A stretch of DNA of 64,000 bases from Flavobacterium cerinum (GTDB lineage Bacteria > Bacteroidota > Bacteroidia > Flavobacteriales > Flavobacteriaceae), in assembly GCF_004028155.1 (NCBI RefSeq), contig NZ_SBII01000001.1, forward strand, positions 310,001 to 374,000, written 5' to 3'. This document shows positions 42,823 to 51,058 of this stretch, one piece after another. Below the pieces are notes generated by a model. It made no database searches. It was given only the letters and a program-made list of their open reading frames with translations, and was not told the origin of the DNA. Each line of letters opens with the position of its first letter. Within the stretch, counting starts at the first letter, position 1. The position numbers and the translations under genes were made by a program.

Positions 42823-44997
42823 ATGAAATATATCAAACGGTCACTTTTATTCTTTTTACTGGCTGCTATGCCTGTTGTCGCACAGCAAAAAATAACCCTT
42901 GAACAAATATGGGGAGGTGCTTTCCGGACCCAGGGTATGGACGATCTACAGGCAATGAAAAATACCAACGAGTATACGGTATTGAATGCTAACAGAAATG
43001 CGCGGACGATGTCAATCGATTTATATGACTTTGCAACACTTAATAAAGTAGGGAATCTGATCGATTCAAAAAGTTTTCCACAACTTAAAGACGGAATCGA
43101 TAGTTACACGTTTAGCCCCGACGAAAAAAAGATATTAATTGCTACCCAATCAGAACAGATATTCAGGCATTCTTTTGTTGCCGATTTCTATATCTACGAT
43201 ACCGCAGCCAAAACACTTACCAAATTGGCTGATGTAAAAGTGCAGGAACCTACTTTTTCTGCCGACGGTACTAAAGTTGTCTACTCTAATTCAAACAATC
43301 TTTACTTATATGACCTTGCGTCTAAAACTGCAAAGCAAATTACTACAGACGGAAAGAAGAATTCCATTATTAACGGTATTACGGACTGGGTGTATGAAGA
43401 AGAATTTGCATTTGTAAGAGCATACGACTGGAACAGTGCAGGCGATAAAATTGCTTTCATCCGTTTTGATGAAACTGAAGTTCCTGAATTTTCAATGGAC
43501 ATGTTCAACACAGGATTATACCCTTCACAATATGTGTTCAAATATCCTAAGGCCGGCGAAAAGAATGCATTGGTATCGCTTCACATTTATGATGTAAAGA
43601 CCAATACGACTAAAGAAATTAAACTGGGTAATTACAACGATTACTACATTCCACGTATAAAATGGACTAACGAAGCCCAAACGCTGAGTGTTCAGGTGAT
43701 AAACAGACACCAAAATAATCTTGATCTTATTTTTGTTGATGCTAACAGTGGTACTCCAAAAATTGTACTTAATGAAAAAGATAAAGCATACGTTGATATT
43801 ACCGATAACCTAACTTTTCTTGCTGATAACAGCTTTATATGGACAAGTGAAAAAGACGGTTACAATCATATATACCACTATGCAAAAACAGGTAAACTTA
43901 TCAATCAGGTTACAAGAGGCAACTGGGAAGTAACAGCTTACTATGGTTTTGACAATAAAACCGGGAATGTATTTTACCAGTCTACAGAGATCAGCTCTAT
44001 CAATCGTGATGTTTACAGAGTAAGTCTTAACGGTAAAAATAAAGTTAGGCTAACGCCAAATGCCGGAACAAATGCGGCAACCTTCAGCCCTAAATTCGAT
44101 TATTTTATCAATACTTTTTCAAGTGCTAAAGAACCTACTAACTATACTTTGCTAAATGCTAAAGATGGTAAGCAGGTAAAAGCGATCGTAAACAACGACG
44201 CGTTGAAATCTAAATTAATGGATTTTAGTCTTCCTGAAAAAGAATTTATGGTTATTACAACCGAGAAAGGCCATCAGCTAAATGCATGGATGATAAAACC
44301 AAAAGATTTTGATGCAACTAAAAAATACCCTGTGTTCATGTACCAATACAGTGGTCCCGGATCGCAGCAGGTAAACAATGAGTGGAACAGTGCAGACGAT
44401 TACTGGTTCATGATGCTGGCGCAGCAAGGTTATATTATAGCTTGTGTAGACGGGCGTGGTACAGGTTTTAGAGGTGCTGAATTTAAAAAAGTAACTTATA
44501 AAGAGTTAGGTAAATATGAAGTGGAAGACCAAATAGATGCTGCAAAAGTATTTGGGAAGTATGCTTATGTAGATGCTTCAAGAATAGGCATCTTTGGATG
44601 GAGTTATGGTGGTTTCATGTCATCTAACTGTATTCTTAAAGGAAATGATGTGTTCAAAATGGCTATTGCAGTTGCTCCGGTAACCAACTGGCGCTTTTAT
44701 GATTCGGTATATACTGAAAGATACATGCAGACTCCTCAGGAAAATGCATCGGGTTATGACGATAACTCACCAATAAATCATGTTAGCAAGCTTAACGGTT
44801 CTTATTTACTGATCCACGGATCAGCAGATGATAACGTACACGTACAAAATACGATGCTAATGATCGAAGCATTAGTACAGGCTAACAAACAATTTGACTG
44901 GGCAATTTATCCTGATAAAAACCACGGTATTTACGGTGGTAAAACAAGATTACAGTTGTATACAAAGATGACTAACTTTATAAAAGAAAAACTATAA
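42823..44997 (+). CDS. S9 family (DPP-IV-like) dipeptidyl peptidase
   Basis: This 724-residue exported serine peptidase has a signal peptide (~1-20), an N-terminal beta-propeller domain (DPPIV_N, ~60-450) and a C-terminal alpha/beta-hydrolase domain. The catalytic triad is visible: Ser594 in GWSYGG, Asp ~669/670 in HGSADDNVH and His701 in DKNHGIYGG. The Glu pair that binds the substrate N-terminus is probably in the VYEEEFAFVRAYDW segment. It releases N-terminal dipeptides and is followed after 11 nt by three peptide transporter genes, a natural pairing. Confidence 0.95.
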   Translation: MKYIKRSLLFFLLAAMPVVAQQKITLEQIWGGAFRTQGMDDLQAMKNTNEYTVLNANRNARTMSIDLYDFATLNKVGNLIDSKSFPQLKDGIDSYTFSPDEKKILIATQSEQIFRHSFVADFYIYDTAAKTLTKLADVKVQEPTFSADGTKVVYSNSNNLYLYDLASKTAKQITTDGKKNSIINGITDWVYEEEFAFVRAYDWNSAGDKIAFIRFDETEVPEFSMDMFNTGLYPSQYVFKYPKAGEKNALVSLHIYDVKTNTTKEIKLGNYNDYYIPRIKWTNEAQTLSVQVINRHQNNLDLIFVDANSGTPKIVLNEKDKAYVDITDNLTFLADNSFIWTSEKDGYNHIYHYAKTGKLINQVTRGNWEVTAYYGFDNKTGNVFYQSTEISSINRDVYRVSLNGKNKVRLTPNAGTNAATFSPKFDYFINTFSSAKEPTNYTLLNAKDGKQVKAIVNNDALKSKLMDFSLPEKEFMVITTEKGHQLNAWMIKPKDFDATKKYPVFMYQYSGPGSQQVNNEWNSADDYWFMMLAQQGYIIACVDGRGTGFRGAEFKKVTYKELGKYEVEDQIDAAKVFGKYAYVDASRIGIFGWSYGGFMSSNCILKGNDVFKMAIAVAPVTNWRFYDSVYTERYMQTPQENASGYDDNSPINHVSKLNGSYLLIHGSADDNVHVQNTMLMIEALVQANKQFDWAIYPDKNHGIYGGKTRLQLYTKMTNFIKEKL

Positions 44998-45008
44998 ACA
45001 GGCAAATT

Positions 45009-46727
45009 ATGAGTGAAACTACTACACAAAAAGGGCATCCTAAGGGGCTTTGGTTTTTATTTGGCACAGAAATGTGGGAGCGATTTGGTTATTACTTAAT
45101 GCTTGGAATTTTCTCGCTGTATATGATAGACGGCTGGAACAATGGAGGTATGGGTTTTGACGCTGCAAAAAAATCAGATATTTACGGAACTTACTTAGGG
45201 TTAGTATATCTTACTCCGTTTATTGGAGGCCTTCTTGCTGATAGGGTTTTAGGTTATAGAAGATCTATTGTGATGGGTGGGCTTATGATGGCCTGTGGTT
45301 ACTTCCTGTTATCGATACACGATGTTACCACATTCTTTACAGGTCTTGCTTTTATTATTCTGGGTAATGGTTTCTTTAAACCAAATATTTCTACACTTGT
45401 TGGTAATCTTTATAGTGGAGACGATTTAAAAGATAAGAAAGATTCAGGGTATAATATATTTTACATGGGTATTAACATTGGTGCATTTATATGCAATTTT
45501 GTGGCTGCTTATATGAGGATTAACTTTGGATGGGGCTTTGCCTTTATCGCTGCAGGTGTAGGTATGCTTATTGGTATAGCTATTTTTCTTAGCGGAACAA
45601 AACATATTAAACATGTTGATGTTATCAAACCGGTTCAGCAAGGTGACATGCCAACATTAAAAATATTAGGACTTACCGTATTGCCAATGTTTATATTTGG
45701 TATTCTGGGTTATATTATTCCAAACAACATTCTTGGATCTGATACTAACGATGCATTTATTTTTGGATGTTTACCCGTAATAGCATTCTTCATATACTTA
45801 TGGTTCAAATCATCAGGTCTTGAAAAACGCGCTATAGGCGCTCTTCTTTCTGTTTTCTCTTGTGTTATATTATTCTTTGCTATTTTCCATCAAAATGGAG
45901 ATGCTCTAACAGTATGGGCAGAAGATTATACAGATAGGGAAATGCCGGAATCTGTAGCTACTGTAGCTACTAAATTTGATATGGCTCAAACCGTTGTAAA
46001 CAACGATATCGTTGCACTGGGAGATGCTGAATTTGCAGCTAAACTTAATGAAATGAGAGCTGCTACTGAAGCTATGCCGGAAACAACTCCGGAAGAGATG
46101 GCTACTAAAAAAGGTGCCGCTAAAGAAGTTGCTAAACTGGAATCATCACGCAAATACTTTCATAACCTTCCTGCAGATAAAATTCCTGCAAAAGGGGCAG
46201 ATCTTAAATTATTTTCTACAGAACTTTATCAGTCTATAAACCCATTCTGGGTAGTATTACTTACACCGGTACTTGTGGGAGTTTGGGGCGCTTTAAGAAA
46301 AAGAAAAAAAGAGCCAAGCACACCTACAAAAATTGCTATTGGATTATTAATTACTGCACTATCTGCTTTAGTAATGGTTGGAGCTGTTTATGCTACAAAC
46401 GATCTTAGCATGAAAGCAAGCAGCTGGTGGCTTTTAGCGTCTTATGGTGTAATTACCTTAGGAGAGCTTTGTCTTTCGCCAATGGGACTTTCATTAGTGT
46501 CTAAGTTGAGCCCTCCAAGGATCACAGCATTAATGATGGGTGGTTTTTTCCTTTCTATATCTGTAGGTAACAAGCTTGCCGGTATGCTTTCAAGCCTTTG
46601 GGAAACAATGGAACAAAAAGAAAACTTTTTCTTCCTTAATTTCGCATTGGTACTTGCGGCAGCGTGTTTATTATTCCTTATGCTAAAATGGCTTAATAAG
46701 GTAATGAAAGAAAATAATGTTTATTAA
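45009..46727 (+). CDS. POT family proton-dependent peptide transporter 1
   Basis: This 572-residue MFS protein has the POT motif ExxER at TM1 (TEMWERFGYY, ~20-29) and the second signature (GFFKPNISTLVGNLY, ~121-135). It differs from its two neighbours: the TM7 Glu (FEQ) is replaced by His294 in AIFHQNGDALTVWA, and ~100 hydrophilic residues (~304-408, Ala/Glu/Lys-rich) are inserted in the following loop outside the membrane. It is the first of three tandem paralogues behind a dipeptidyl peptidase. Confidence 0.94.
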   Translation: MSETTTQKGHPKGLWFLFGTEMWERFGYYLMLGIFSLYMIDGWNNGGMGFDAAKKSDIYGTYLGLVYLTPFIGGLLADRVLGYRRSIVMGGLMMACGYFLLSIHDVTTFFTGLAFIILGNGFFKPNISTLVGNLYSGDDLKDKKDSGYNIFYMGINIGAFICNFVAAYMRINFGWGFAFIAAGVGMLIGIAIFLSGTKHIKHVDVIKPVQQGDMPTLKILGLTVLPMFIFGILGYIIPNNILGSDTNDAFIFGCLPVIAFFIYLWFKSSGLEKRAIGALLSVFSCVILFFAIFHQNGDALTVWAEDYTDREMPESVATVATKFDMAQTVVNNDIVALGDAEFAAKLNEMRAATEAMPETTPEEMATKKGAAKEVAKLESSRKYFHNLPADKIPAKGADLKLFSTELYQSINPFWVVLLTPVLVGVWGALRKRKKEPSTPTKIAIGLLITALSALVMVGAVYATNDLSMKASSWWLLASYGVITLGELCLSPMGLSLVSKLSPPRITALMMGGFFLSISVGNKLAGMLSSLWETMEQKENFFFLNFALVLAAACLLFLMLKWLNKVMKENNVY

Positions 46728-46740
46728 TTAAAACTATACA

Positions 46741-48375
46741 ATGGCAATAGCTAACGAATCAATAACCCTGGAACAAATTCAGGATTTTAAAGGGAAATAT
46801 CCAAAACAGTTGTGGGGATTATTTTTCTCTGAAATGTGGGAGCGTTTTTGCTTTTACGGAATGAGGGGAGTTCTAACCTACTTTATGGTAACGCACCTGA
46901 TTTTAAATACTGGCGGACATATGAATGCTGTACAGGCTAACCTTCAGTATGGAGCTACTCAGGCATTTGTGTATGCGTTTACTTTTATAGGCGGTTTGTT
47001 TGCCGACAAAATATTAGGTTTCAGGAAATCTTTATTCTGGGGTGGTATATTAATGATTGTGGGAAGTGCTATTCTTGCTTTCGACCCGTTTCCGGAGAAT
47101 AACTTTTTCCTGGGAATAAGTTTTACAGTTATTGGTACAGGTTTCTTTAAGCCAAATATCTCTACTATGGTTGGATCGCTATACAAAAGAGATGATTCAA
47201 GAAGAGATGCTGGTTTTTCTTTATTTTATTCTGGGATTAATATAGGTGCGTTACTAGGTGGTTATGCTTGTATCGCGATAGGTAAAGGCCAGTTGTTTAC
47301 AAGCTTTATTCCGGCTCAATATACCTGGAATGTTGCTTTTGGTCTTGCAGGTGTAGTAATGACAATAAGTCTTATTACTTTCCTGTTTACTCAAAAAACG
47401 CTTGGACCTATTGGTTTATCTCCATTTAGAAATAAGGAGGAAGATGTGGTAAAAGTTGTACGTGTTGAAGGTATTGAAACAGTTAAGCCGAAAGAGCCTG
47501 CTGTTATTCCTGTAAAAGTAAAATCAGGTAAAGGATGGTATGAGTACGCAGTTTATGCACTTACATTAGCATTAATACCGGTTATTATGACCATGGTTGC
47601 TAAAACAGAATATACAGACTATTTTATGTATATCATTGGTCCTGCGACCTTGGTGTATCTTGTTTATGAAATGACTAAACATACCTGGGCAGAAAGTAAA
47701 AAGCTTATTGCAGCATTGGTATTCATCTTATTCTCTATAATTTTTTGGGCATTCTTTGAGCAGAGCGGTGGTTCACTAAGTATTTTTGCAGCTCAAAATC
47801 TTAATAATGTTGTTGCCGGAACACTTGTATTAGATCCTAATGGTGTTAATAATGCTGCCAATTCGGTATTCGTTATTATTTTTGCACCGCTAGTAGGTCT
47901 TGTATGGGTAGCATTGGCAAAAAAGAAAATAGAGCCTAATACAGTTATTAAGTTTGGTATGGGCTTCCTGTTCCTCGCAGCTGGTTTTTATGTACTTTAT
48001 GCAACACGTTTCTTTGAAGTTGTTGCCGGCTCCGGTATTGCCAGCCTTGATGTGTTTGTTCTTGCTTATTTTGTAATTACTTTTGGAGAATTATGCCTTT
48101 CACCTATAGGTCTTTCTATTATGACCAAACTTTCTCCTCAAAAACTTCAGGGTGTAATGATGGGAATGTGGTTCCTTGCGAGTGCTTACGGTCAATATGT
48201 AGCAGGTATCTTAGGTGCTGGTCTTTCAGAAGGTGGTGAGAACGACAGTTTGCCTCAAAAATTGGCAACCTTTACAGACGGTTACTACCAGTTAGCCATT
48301 TATGCATTAATTGCGGGAGTAGTATTGATTGCTATTTCTCCGCTGGTGCGAAAATTAATGCAAGAAGTTAAATAA
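46741..48375 (+). CDS. POT family proton-dependent peptide transporter 2
   Basis: This 544-residue MFS protein has about 14 membrane helices, the TM1 motif SEMWERFCFYG, the signature GTGFFKPNISTMVGSLY and the TM7 motif FWAFFEQSGGSLSIFA with the conserved Glu. The C-terminal half has FGELCLSPIGLS, shared by all three copies. It imports di- and tripeptides with protons. It is 13 nt after transporter 1 and 23 nt before transporter 3. Confidence 0.95.
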   Translation: MAIANESITLEQIQDFKGKYPKQLWGLFFSEMWERFCFYGMRGVLTYFMVTHLILNTGGHMNAVQANLQYGATQAFVYAFTFIGGLFADKILGFRKSLFWGGILMIVGSAILAFDPFPENNFFLGISFTVIGTGFFKPNISTMVGSLYKRDDSRRDAGFSLFYSGINIGALLGGYACIAIGKGQLFTSFIPAQYTWNVAFGLAGVVMTISLITFLFTQKTLGPIGLSPFRNKEEDVVKVVRVEGIETVKPKEPAVIPVKVKSGKGWYEYAVYALTLALIPVIMTMVAKTEYTDYFMYIIGPATLVYLVYEMTKHTWAESKKLIAALVFILFSIIFWAFFEQSGGSLSIFAAQNLNNVVAGTLVLDPNGVNNAANSVFVIIFAPLVGLVWVALAKKKIEPNTVIKFGMGFLFLAAGFYVLYATRFFEVVAGSGIASLDVFVLAYFVITFGELCLSPIGLSIMTKLSPQKLQGVMMGMWFLASAYGQYVAGILGAGLSEGGENDSLPQKLATFTDGYYQLAIYALIAGVVLIAISPLVRKLMQEVK

Positions 48376-48398
48376 ATATATTTTTTAAATACTAGTTA

Positions 48399-49943
48399 AT
48401 GTCATCAGAAACTGCAAATCAGGATTTTTTTAAGTCAAGTGTTTTAGGCCATCCGGCCGGTTTATTCGTCTTATTTTTTACAGAAATGTGGGAGCGATTT
48501 TCATACTATGGTATGCGTGCCCTATTGGTAATTTTCTTAATCTCTACCTTTGATAAAGGTGGATGGGGATGGACTACAGAGAGAGCTTTAGGTCTTTATG
48601 GAACATATACAATGGGAGTTTATCTTACCCCGGTTATTGGAGGACTAATCGCCGATAAATTAATTGGCTATAGATGGGCAGTTATTATAGGTGCTTTTAT
48701 CATGACCCTTGGTCATGCTTCTATGGCATTCGAAACAGAAATGTTTCTATATATTGGTTTAGGCTGTCTTATCATTGGTAATGGTCTTTTTAAACCAAAT
48801 ATGACCTCAATGATCAGTAACCTTTACAAAGATCACCCGGAGAAAAAAGACGGTGCTTACTCTATTTTTTATATGGGTGTAAATGCTGGAGCTTTCCTTG
48901 GAATCATGCTTTGTGGTTATATAGGTGAAAAAGTGTCTTGGAGTTGGGGATTTGGTCTTGCCGGTATCTTTATGTTCTTAGGTATGCTTCAGTTTTATTT
49001 CACACAGAATATTTTTGGTAATGTTGGACTTTCTGCAAAACAGACTAAAGATCTAAAAATGGAAGAAAAAGTAGATGATACTCCTAAAAAAGTAATTTTT
49101 GACAGGATGATCGTTGTATTTATCTTTTCTATTTTCACGGTTTTCTTCTGGGCTGCCTTTGAGCAGGCAGGTGGATCGATGACAATTTTTGCCGATAAGT
49201 ATACCCAAAGGGTATTGGAAGGAAATGCAGGATTGACATTTAAATTTGTTGATGCGATTTTAACGATTGTACCATTAGGGATTATCACTTATGTTTTGAT
49301 AAAATTATTCTCTAAAACATTTAAAAAATACTCTGTAGGAAACATAATTCTTTCTAGTAGTTTCTTAATTATATGGTGTATTGTTATCTGGAAAATAAAC
49401 AAAGAATTCTCTGCAACCGAAACTGAAGTTCCGGCTACATGGTTTGGTATTTTGAACTCTCTATTTATTATTGCTTTTGCACCGTTATTTTCTAAATGGT
49501 GGGAAAGTAAATACAACCTTCCGGGGGCTGTTAAATTTGGACTTGGCTTAGTGTTACTTGGTTTAGGTTTCGGATTTTTAGCTTACGGTTCAAGTTCAAT
49601 CATGCCTGGTGCTACAGATGTAGTAAGAGTAAGTATGGTTTGGTTAGTATTGGCTTATTTATTCCATACATTAGGTGAACTTTGTTTATCTCCTGTAGGT
49701 TTATCTTATGTAAGTAAACTTGTTCCGGCTGCATGGATCGGAATGATGTTTGGGGTTTACTACCTATTTATTGCTATGGGTAATAAGCTTGCCGGTTCAA
49801 TGGGAGGTATGATCGAAAAAATTACTAACGAATATTCGTTAAGTACATTCTTCCTTATATTTACAATTGTTCCTATTGTGATGGGATTATTTATTTCGGC
49901 TTTAAATCCGGTGATAAAAAAACTAATGCACGGTGTTAAATAA
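48399..49943 (+). CDS. POT family proton-dependent peptide transporter 3
   Basis: This 514-residue MFS protein keeps all POT signatures: TEMWERFSYYGMRALLV at TM1, GNGLFKPNMTSMISNLY, and FWAAFEQAGGSMTIFA at TM7 with the conserved Glu. It has no large insertion. It is the last of the peptidase-transporter run; no clear terminator follows within 40 nt before the next gene, so the thioredoxin-fold gene at 49986 may be read through. Confidence 0.95.
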   Translation: MSSETANQDFFKSSVLGHPAGLFVLFFTEMWERFSYYGMRALLVIFLISTFDKGGWGWTTERALGLYGTYTMGVYLTPVIGGLIADKLIGYRWAVIIGAFIMTLGHASMAFETEMFLYIGLGCLIIGNGLFKPNMTSMISNLYKDHPEKKDGAYSIFYMGVNAGAFLGIMLCGYIGEKVSWSWGFGLAGIFMFLGMLQFYFTQNIFGNVGLSAKQTKDLKMEEKVDDTPKKVIFDRMIVVFIFSIFTVFFWAAFEQAGGSMTIFADKYTQRVLEGNAGLTFKFVDAILTIVPLGIITYVLIKLFSKTFKKYSVGNIILSSSFLIIWCIVIWKINKEFSATETEVPATWFGILNSLFIIAFAPLFSKWWESKYNLPGAVKFGLGLVLLGLGFGFLAYGSSSIMPGATDVVRVSMVWLVLAYLFHTLGELCLSPVGLSYVSKLVPAAWIGMMFGVYYLFIAMGNKLAGSMGGMIEKITNEYSLSTFFLIFTIVPIVMGLFISALNPVIKKLMHGVK

Positions 49944-49985
49944 ATTCGGCACTGTTTTTGAAAATCAATCGTAAAACCAAAAAAA

Positions 49986-50447
49986 ATGAAAAAATTACTT
50001 TTAACGTTATTTATAACATTAGGCGCATTAGCTACACAGGCGCAGGAAATTAAATGGATGAGCATGGATGAAGCTCTTGCAGCACAAAAGAAAAAAGCAA
50101 GGCCAATTTTTATGGACGTCTATACAGACTGGTGCGGACCATGTAAAATGCTTGACAAAAATACATTTCATGATCCTAAGGTAGTAGAGTTCATCAATGC
50201 AAACTATTATGCTGTAAAGTTCAATGCTGAAGGTAATTCGGAAGTTAACTATAAAGGCAAGAAGTACGCTAATCCTCAATTTGACGCTAACCGTAAAGGA
50301 AGGAACGCGATACATGATTTTACTGTATTATTAGGTGTACGTGCTTATCCAACAATGATGGTGTTTGATGCTAAAGGCGAAATAAAAGAGCCTATAGTTG
50401 GCTACTATCAGCCAGAGCAGCTGCTTGAAGCTCTTAAAACAAAATAA
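49986..50447 (+). CDS. exported thioredoxin-fold protein (CGPC)
   Basis: This 153-residue protein has a signal peptide ending near TQAQ (~20) and one thioredoxin-like domain with the active site DWCGPCK (Cys50, Cys53). It acts outside the cytoplasm, likely reducing or isomerising disulfides; a partner is not seen. A segment after the active site (YKGKKYANPQFDANRKGRNAIHDF) enlarges the fold slightly. It lies 42 nt after transporter 3. Confidence 0.88.
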   Translation: MKKLLLTLFITLGALATQAQEIKWMSMDEALAAQKKKARPIFMDVYTDWCGPCKMLDKNTFHDPKVVEFINANYYAVKFNAEGNSEVNYKGKKYANPQFDANRKGRNAIHDFTVLLGVRAYPTMMVFDAKGEIKEPIVGYYQPEQLLEALKTK

Positions 50448-50465
50448 TTGATTTCAAATAGTATT

Positions 50466-50503
50466 AAAATCCCTTTTTAGCATTAGCTGGAAAGGGATTT
50501 TTT
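50466..50503 (+). terminator. terminator after the CGPC thioredoxin-fold gene
   Basis: AAAATCCCTTT pairs with AAAGGGATTTT around a 14-nt loop, followed by T. The sequence closely resembles the comEC 3' end at 51078-51110. Confidence 0.82.
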
Positions 50504-50585
50504 GTATGAGGTGATTATTGTGTTGTTTCTTTTATTATTTTAGAGCCTGCTTTAGAAAAAGTATGACATAAACATAAATCACAAA

Positions 50586-51053
50586 ATGAAGAAAATATTT
50601 TTAATACTGCTTGTTGTTTTTAGTACACTAACAGTACACGCTCAGGAAGGTCAGGAATGGCATACAGATCTTGGAAAGGCAATGACTATTTCAAAGAAAA
50701 CAAAAAAACCTCTTTTTTTATTTTTTACGGGCAGCGATTGGTGTGGCTGGTGTATTAAACTACAAAAAGAAGTATTTAAAACACCTGAGTTTACAAAGTG
50801 GGCAAAAGAAAATGTGGTTTTGCTGGAACTTGATTTTCCCAGACGAACACCCCAGGCTGAAGAGCTGAAAAATCAAAATGGTCGATTGAATGCCTTTTTT
50901 AAAGTACAGGGATATCCTACAGTATGGTTTACAAATGCGACTCAGGGTGCAGAGGGTGGTATTGAATTTTCACCGTTGGGTAACATCGGCTATGTTGCCG
51001 GAGGGCCTGACGCATGGATAGCCGGAGCGAATAAAGTCCTTGCAAATAAATAG
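50586..51053 (+). CDS. exported thioredoxin-fold protein (CGWC)
   Basis: This 155-residue protein has a signal peptide ending near VHAQ (~20) and a thioredoxin domain with GSDWCGWCIKLQ (Cys53, Cys56), the DUF255/thioredoxin_7-like type. Trp in the active site and the long acidic/proline loop (DFPRRTPQAEELKN) set it apart from the preceding gene; the two are not close copies. It is exported, probably a thiol oxidoreductase of the periplasm. Its terminator lies within the convergent comEC gene. Confidence 0.87.
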   Translation: MKKIFLILLVVFSTLTVHAQEGQEWHTDLGKAMTISKKTKKPLFLFFTGSDWCGWCIKLQKEVFKTPEFTKWAKENVVLLELDFPRRTPQAEELKNQNGRLNAFFKVQGYPTVWFTNATQGAEGGIEFSPLGNIGYVAGGPDAWIAGANKVLANK

Positions 51054-51058
51054 TAAGT

